64,000 nt of DNA from Stercorarius parasiticus (Eukaryota; Chordata; Aves; Charadriiformes; Stercorariidae). The DNA lies in NCBI GenBank assembly GCA_013396915.1, contig VWZL01001939.1, positions 124,001 to 188,000 on the forward strand, written 5' to 3'. Both the position numbers and the translations under genes were made by a program. Below the pieces are notes generated by a model. That model saw nothing but the letters and a program-made list of their open reading frames with translations. It did not search any database and was not told the origin of the DNA. How positions within the stretch are numbered: position 1 is the stretch's first letter; every line of letters begins with the position of its first letter. Of the stretch, positions 60,612 through 64,000 are shown piece after piece.

Positions 60612-61482
60612 GAATCATAGAATCATAGAATGGTCTGGGTTGGAAGGGACCTTAAAGATTATCTAGTTCCAACCCCCCTGCCATGGGCAGGGACACCTCC
60701 CACTGGACCAGGTTGCTCAAAGCCCCATCCAGCCTGGCCTTGAACACTTCCAGAGATGGGGCTTCCACAGCTTCTCTGGGCAACATGTTCCAAGGTCTCA
60801 CCACCCTCACAACAAAGAATTTCTTCCTAGTATCTAATATAAATCTCCCCTCTTTCAGTTTGAAACTGTTACCCCTCATCCTATTGCTGCACTCTCTGAT
60901 AAAAAGTCCCTACCTCTCTTCCCTGTTGGCCCTCTTTAGGTACTGGAAGGCTGCTATAAGGTCTTCCTGGAACCTCCTCTTCTCCAGGCTGAACAGTCCC
61001 AGCTCTCTCAGCCAGTCTTCATAGGAGAGGTACTCCAGCCCTCTGATCATCTTCGTGGCCCTCCTCTGGACCCGTTCCAACAGATCCATGTCCTTCCTGT
61101 GCTGATGACTCCAAAGCTGGATGCAGTACTCCAGGTGGGGTCTCAGTAGAGCAGAGTAGAGGGGCAGAATCACCTCCCTTGCCCTGCTGGCCATGCTTCT
61201 TTTAATGCAGCCCAGGATGCGTTTGGCCATCTGGACTGCAAGTGCACATTACTGGCTCATGTTGAGCTTCTCATCCACCAACACCCCCAAGTCCTTCTCA
61301 TCAGGGCTGCTCTCAATCCATTATCCATCCAACCTGTATTTGTGCTTGGGATTGCTGTGACCTTGCACTTGGCCTGGTTGAACTTCATGAGGTTTGCCTG
61401 GACCCACCTCTCAAGTCTGTCCAGGTCCCTCTGGATGGCATCCCTTTCCTCCAGTGTGTCAACTGCTCCGCACAGGGAAACA
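60612..61482 (-). mobile_element. CR1 LINE, best-preserved 3' half
   Basis: The octamer tail 'gaatcatagaatcatagaat' starts at 60612 and is followed by 'ggttggaagggaccttaaag', 'ccatgggcagggacacctcc' and the rest of the CR1 3' part in reverse complement. Homology runs to about 61482, within the RT region just before the FADD box. This copy is the least diverged here: a 106-codon ORF2 stretch (60910-61230) and a C-terminal 75-codon stretch (60652-60879) remain open. It lies directly upstream (in plus-strand order) of another CR1 in the same orientation. Confidence 0.95.
60652..61482 (-). pseudogene. CR1 ORF2 C-terminal region
   Basis: The minus-strand translation of 60910-61230 reads '[20 protein letters not shown]', '[20 protein letters not shown]', '[20 protein letters not shown]' and '[20 protein letters not shown]', the standard C-terminal region of CR1 ORF2. 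The 60652-60879 frame gives 'FKLKEGRFILDTRKKFFVVR', 'RPWNMLPREAVEAPSLEVFK' and 'ARLDGAL', the protein's end. The upstream part (61257-61482, 'RDAIQRDLDRLERWVQANLM' among others) is frameshifted. The N-terminal endonuclease and most of the RT are absent, so it is inactive. Confidence 0.9.
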
Positions 61483-61530
61483 GGTTTAGTGTTGTCACCA
61501 CCCCTTTTTACGTTATTCTTTTTCGGCTTA

Positions 61531-63628
61531 GAATCATAGAATGCTTTGTGTTGGAAAGGACCTATAGAGAACTCCCCTTCCATGAGCAGGGACATCTTTC
61601 ACTGGCTCAGGTTGCTCAAAGCTCCATTCAACCTGCGCTTCCAGTGATAGGGCATACACAACTTCTCTGGACAACCTGTTTCTGTTTCTCACTTACCTTC
61701 ATTGTAAAAAATTTCTTATATCAATCTAAATCTACCCTCTTTCAGTTTAAAACTGTTACTCCTTGTCCTATCACTACAGGCCTTGGTAAAAAGTCTCTCT
61801 CTGTCTTTCTTATAAGCCTTCTGTAAGTACTGAAAGGCCACAATAAGGTCTGCTTAGAGCTTTCTCTTCTCCAGACTAAACAACCCCAACTCTCTCAGCC
61901 TTTCTTCATAGGAGAGATATTACAATCCTCTGATAATTTTCATGGGCCTCCTCTGGACCCGGTCTAACACGTCCATGTCTTTCTTGTACTGGGGGCTCCA
62001 GAGCTGGATGCAGTACTCCAGGTGGTGTCTCACCAGAGCGGAGTGGAAAGGGAGAGTGGAGGGAGAGTGGCCTGCTGGCCATGCTTCTTTTGATGCAGCC
62101 CATGATACAGTTGGCCTTCTGGGCTGTGAATGCACATTGCTGGCTCACATCCAATTTTTCATCCACCGGTATCCTCAAGTATTTCTCAGGGCTCCTGTCA
62201 ACCCCTTCATCCCCCAGCCTGTATTGATACTGGGAATTACTCTGACTCAAGTGCAGGACTTTTCACTTGGCCTTGTTGTGCTTCATAGGATTCTCATGGA
62301 TCTTTTCCTCAATGCTTTCAAGGTTCCTCTGGATGGCATCCCTTCCCTCAAGCATAACAACTGCGCCACTGAGCTTGGTGTCATTTGCAAACTTGCTGAG
62401 AGTGCACTCAATATCACTGTGTATGTCTTTGATGAGGATATTAAATAGTGTTGGTCGCAGTGTGGTTGGTCGTGTTGATTTCCACTTGGACTATGTTTCC
62501 ACATTGACTATAATTCTTTGGACATGGCCATTCAGCCAATTTCTTATCCATCTAATGGTCCATACATCAAAAACCTCTCTCTCCAATTTAGCAGCAAGAA
62601 TGTCATGGGGGATCGTGTGAAAAGCCTTTCAGAATTCCAGGTAGACGACATCCATAGCTCTTCCCTTCTCCACTGATGCAGTCACACCATTGCAGAAGGC
62701 CACTGGATTAGTCAGGCATGTGACTAGTCAGACATGTGATTAGTCAGGCCCTTTGTGAAGCAATGCTGGCGGTCTCTAATTATCTCCTTGCCTTCCATAC
62801 GTTTTGATATGTCTTTCAGGAGGATCTGTTCTGTGATTTACTTGGCACAGAGGTGAGGCTGACTGGTTGGTAGTTGCCAGGGTCCTACTTTTTACCCCTT
62901 TTAGAAATAGGCATAATGTTTCCCTTTTTCCAGTCACCAGGGACTTCACCTGACTGCCATGACTTTTCAAATATGATGGAGCGTGGGTCAGGAATTACAT
63001 CAGCCACGTTCTGAGAGAATCCTCAGGATGCTGGGATGCATCTTGTCAGGTCCCATGAACTTGTGTATGTTCAAGTTCCTCAGGTGGTCTCAAACCTGAT
63101 CTTCACTTAATATACTACAGAATTCGTTCTCTCAGTTTCTGCTTTGAGGTTCAAGGACTTGACAGATGTGGAAAGAATGATTACCAGTGAAAACTGAGGA
63201 CAAAAGATTGTAAAGTACCTCAGTCTTCTCCATGTTCATTGTCACTACTTATCTTGTCTTATTTATTGGGAGGAGACACTTTCTTTAATCTTCCTTTTCT
63301 GGACAAAGTACTTGTGGAAGCCTTTCATATTCTTTGCATCCCATACCAAATTCAACTCCAACTGTGCCTTAGCTTTCCTGATCCCATCCCTAAACATCTG
63401 GGCAGCATTCCTACATTCTTCCCAGGATACATGTCCCTGGTTCCACTGTCTGTACTCGCCTTCCTACACTTTAGTTTGACCAGTAGAGTCCTTATTGAGT
63501 CATGCTGGTCTCCTACCTTCCTCGCCTGACTTCTTACACATGGCAGTCAAGAACTCTTGCACTCTAATGAAAATGTCCTTAGAGAGCTGGCAGCTTTCTT
63601 CTGCTCCTTTATCCCTGAGGGCATCTTT
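61531..63628 (-). mobile_element. CR1 LINE, longest copy in the window (about 2.1 kb)
   Basis: Starts with the octamer-derived 'gaatcatagaatgctttgtg' at 61531. It runs in reverse complement through the C-terminal region, the FADD-equivalent box (62380-62391), the motif A to fingers region ('gaggtgaggctgactggttgg' near 62852), and the linker to the endonuclease (63050-63627, ending 'tgagggcatcttt'). The catalytic box encodes FAND, not FADD. Decay includes frameshifts and small deletions. The 168-codon plus-strand frame at 61942-62448 is antisense to the element and not a gene. Confidence 0.93.
61906..63530 (-). pseudogene. CR1 ORF2 remnant with mutated catalytic box
   Basis: Minus-strand translations show 'YQYRLGDEGVDRSPEKYL' and '[20 protein letters not shown]' (in 61906-62250). 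The RT box reads F-A-N-D-T-K-L at 62380-62391 (codons for F, A, N, D), where the family has D in the third place, so the polymerase aspartate is lost. Multiple frames are needed to follow the protein. CR1 ORF2 normally nicks target DNA and primes reverse transcription from the nick; this copy cannot. Confidence 0.85.
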
Positions 63629-64000
63629 GTGTGTGCACTGTAAAAGGGTGCAAACAGCTTAAAAATGCAAATTAATTATTTATTCTTTAACACACAGAAA
63701 AACAGATAGGATTTAAGGCATTTCTGTGTTCGTCACCCCTGATAAGACATCCAGGACACTTTGCAGGCAAAGGCAGGCATCAGTTCAGAGCAGTTCCACT
63801 GCTCCCTGGATGGATGCTTCGCATTGCTGATTAGCCATTATCCACTAAATCTTTTGGCACTGATAAAACTGATGACACTGATCAATGACTGACCAGCGCT
63901 CTGTTGTTTTGTTGTTCTGTTTTGGTTTGTTTGATGGGATTTTTTTTGGTGGGTTTTTGTTTTGTTTGTTTGGTTTTTTTAGGATTATGTATCTTTCTGT
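63629..64000. other. Gene-free window edge with T/G-rich low-complexity tail
   Basis: From 63629 to about 63900 I see nothing recognisable. From 63901 to 63980 the sequence is a T/G-rich tract built from TTTG, TTTTG and TGTTT units (for example 'gttttgtttgtttgg'). Confidence 0.6.
63901..63980. repeat. T/G-rich simple repeat (TTTGT-type)
   Basis: About 80 bp of imperfect TTTG/TTTTG/TGTT units with long T runs. It has no flanking element that would explain it as a transposon tail. Confidence 0.75.

Noticed and set aside
61942..62448. 168-codon plus-strand open frame, the longest in the window
   Set aside because: It lies wholly inside a minus-strand CR1 and is antisense to ORF2, so its openness comes from the element's base composition.
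1..64000. CRISPR arrays, operons, bacterial genes, rRNA or tRNA genes
   Set aside because: No regularly spaced repeats with unique spacers, no ribosome-binding-site-led gene series and no RNA gene signatures. All recognised elements are avian retroelements.

Overview
The window looks like AT-rich, gene-poor nuclear DNA from a bird. The evidence is the repeat content. There are many 5'-truncated CR1 LINEs whose 3' ends carry the octamer-type tail (tandem ATTCTATG or ATTCTGTG). There are also avian-type endogenous retrovirus (ERV) LTRs. The LTR types suggest a non-galliform bird, but that is from memory of the families and is tentative. I found no host protein-coding exon, rRNA, tRNA or other RNA gene. 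Open reading frames up to about 170 codons are either chance or lie in CR1. The window could be intergenic or part of a very long intron.

Layout. Positions 1-9,944 hold a CR1 end (33-225), a 47-bp minisatellite (6035-6160) and otherwise unassigned sequence. A minus-strand solo LTR sits at 9945-10531. A second minus-strand solo LTR, with a perfect 5-bp target duplication, sits at 13220-13839. CR1 copies follow at about 14572-15105 (with an N inside), 23891-24408, and a converging pair at 31170-31956 and 31957-32226. The interval 32.2-42.5 kb is empty apart from two GC-rich blocks near 34.6-35.2 kb. From 42.5 kb the repeat density rises: a CR1 at 42557-43492; an ERV 5' LTR with primer-binding site; a second, unrelated, 1.05-kb LTR containing a degenerate ~45-bp repeat; two internally deleted CR1s (50.7-51.9 and 53.1-54.2 kb); a CR1 scrap at 56.9 kb; and two same-orientation CR1s (60.6-61.5 and 61.5-63.6 kb). 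The second of these is the longest CR1 here.

The most important point for a user is structural. Positions 44083-46142 are repeated almost exactly at 46144-48203, and 48128-48529 at 48531-48932. Each pair is separated by a single N. The block ends coincide with the N to the base, with only one or two substitutions seen and no indel. This fits overlapping contig ends that were not merged better than it fits biological tandem duplication. Removing the overlaps leaves one 5' LTR with primer-binding site, one short internal remnant and one solo LTR.

No gene network can be described. Every coding remnant belongs to CR1 ORF2 (endonuclease-reverse transcriptase) and all are broken. I did not find a convincing new biological system. 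The items most worth a check are the N-flanked duplications, the repeat array inside the LTR, the internally deleted CR1 copies, the uncategorised GC-rich blocks and a few perfect inverted repeats.
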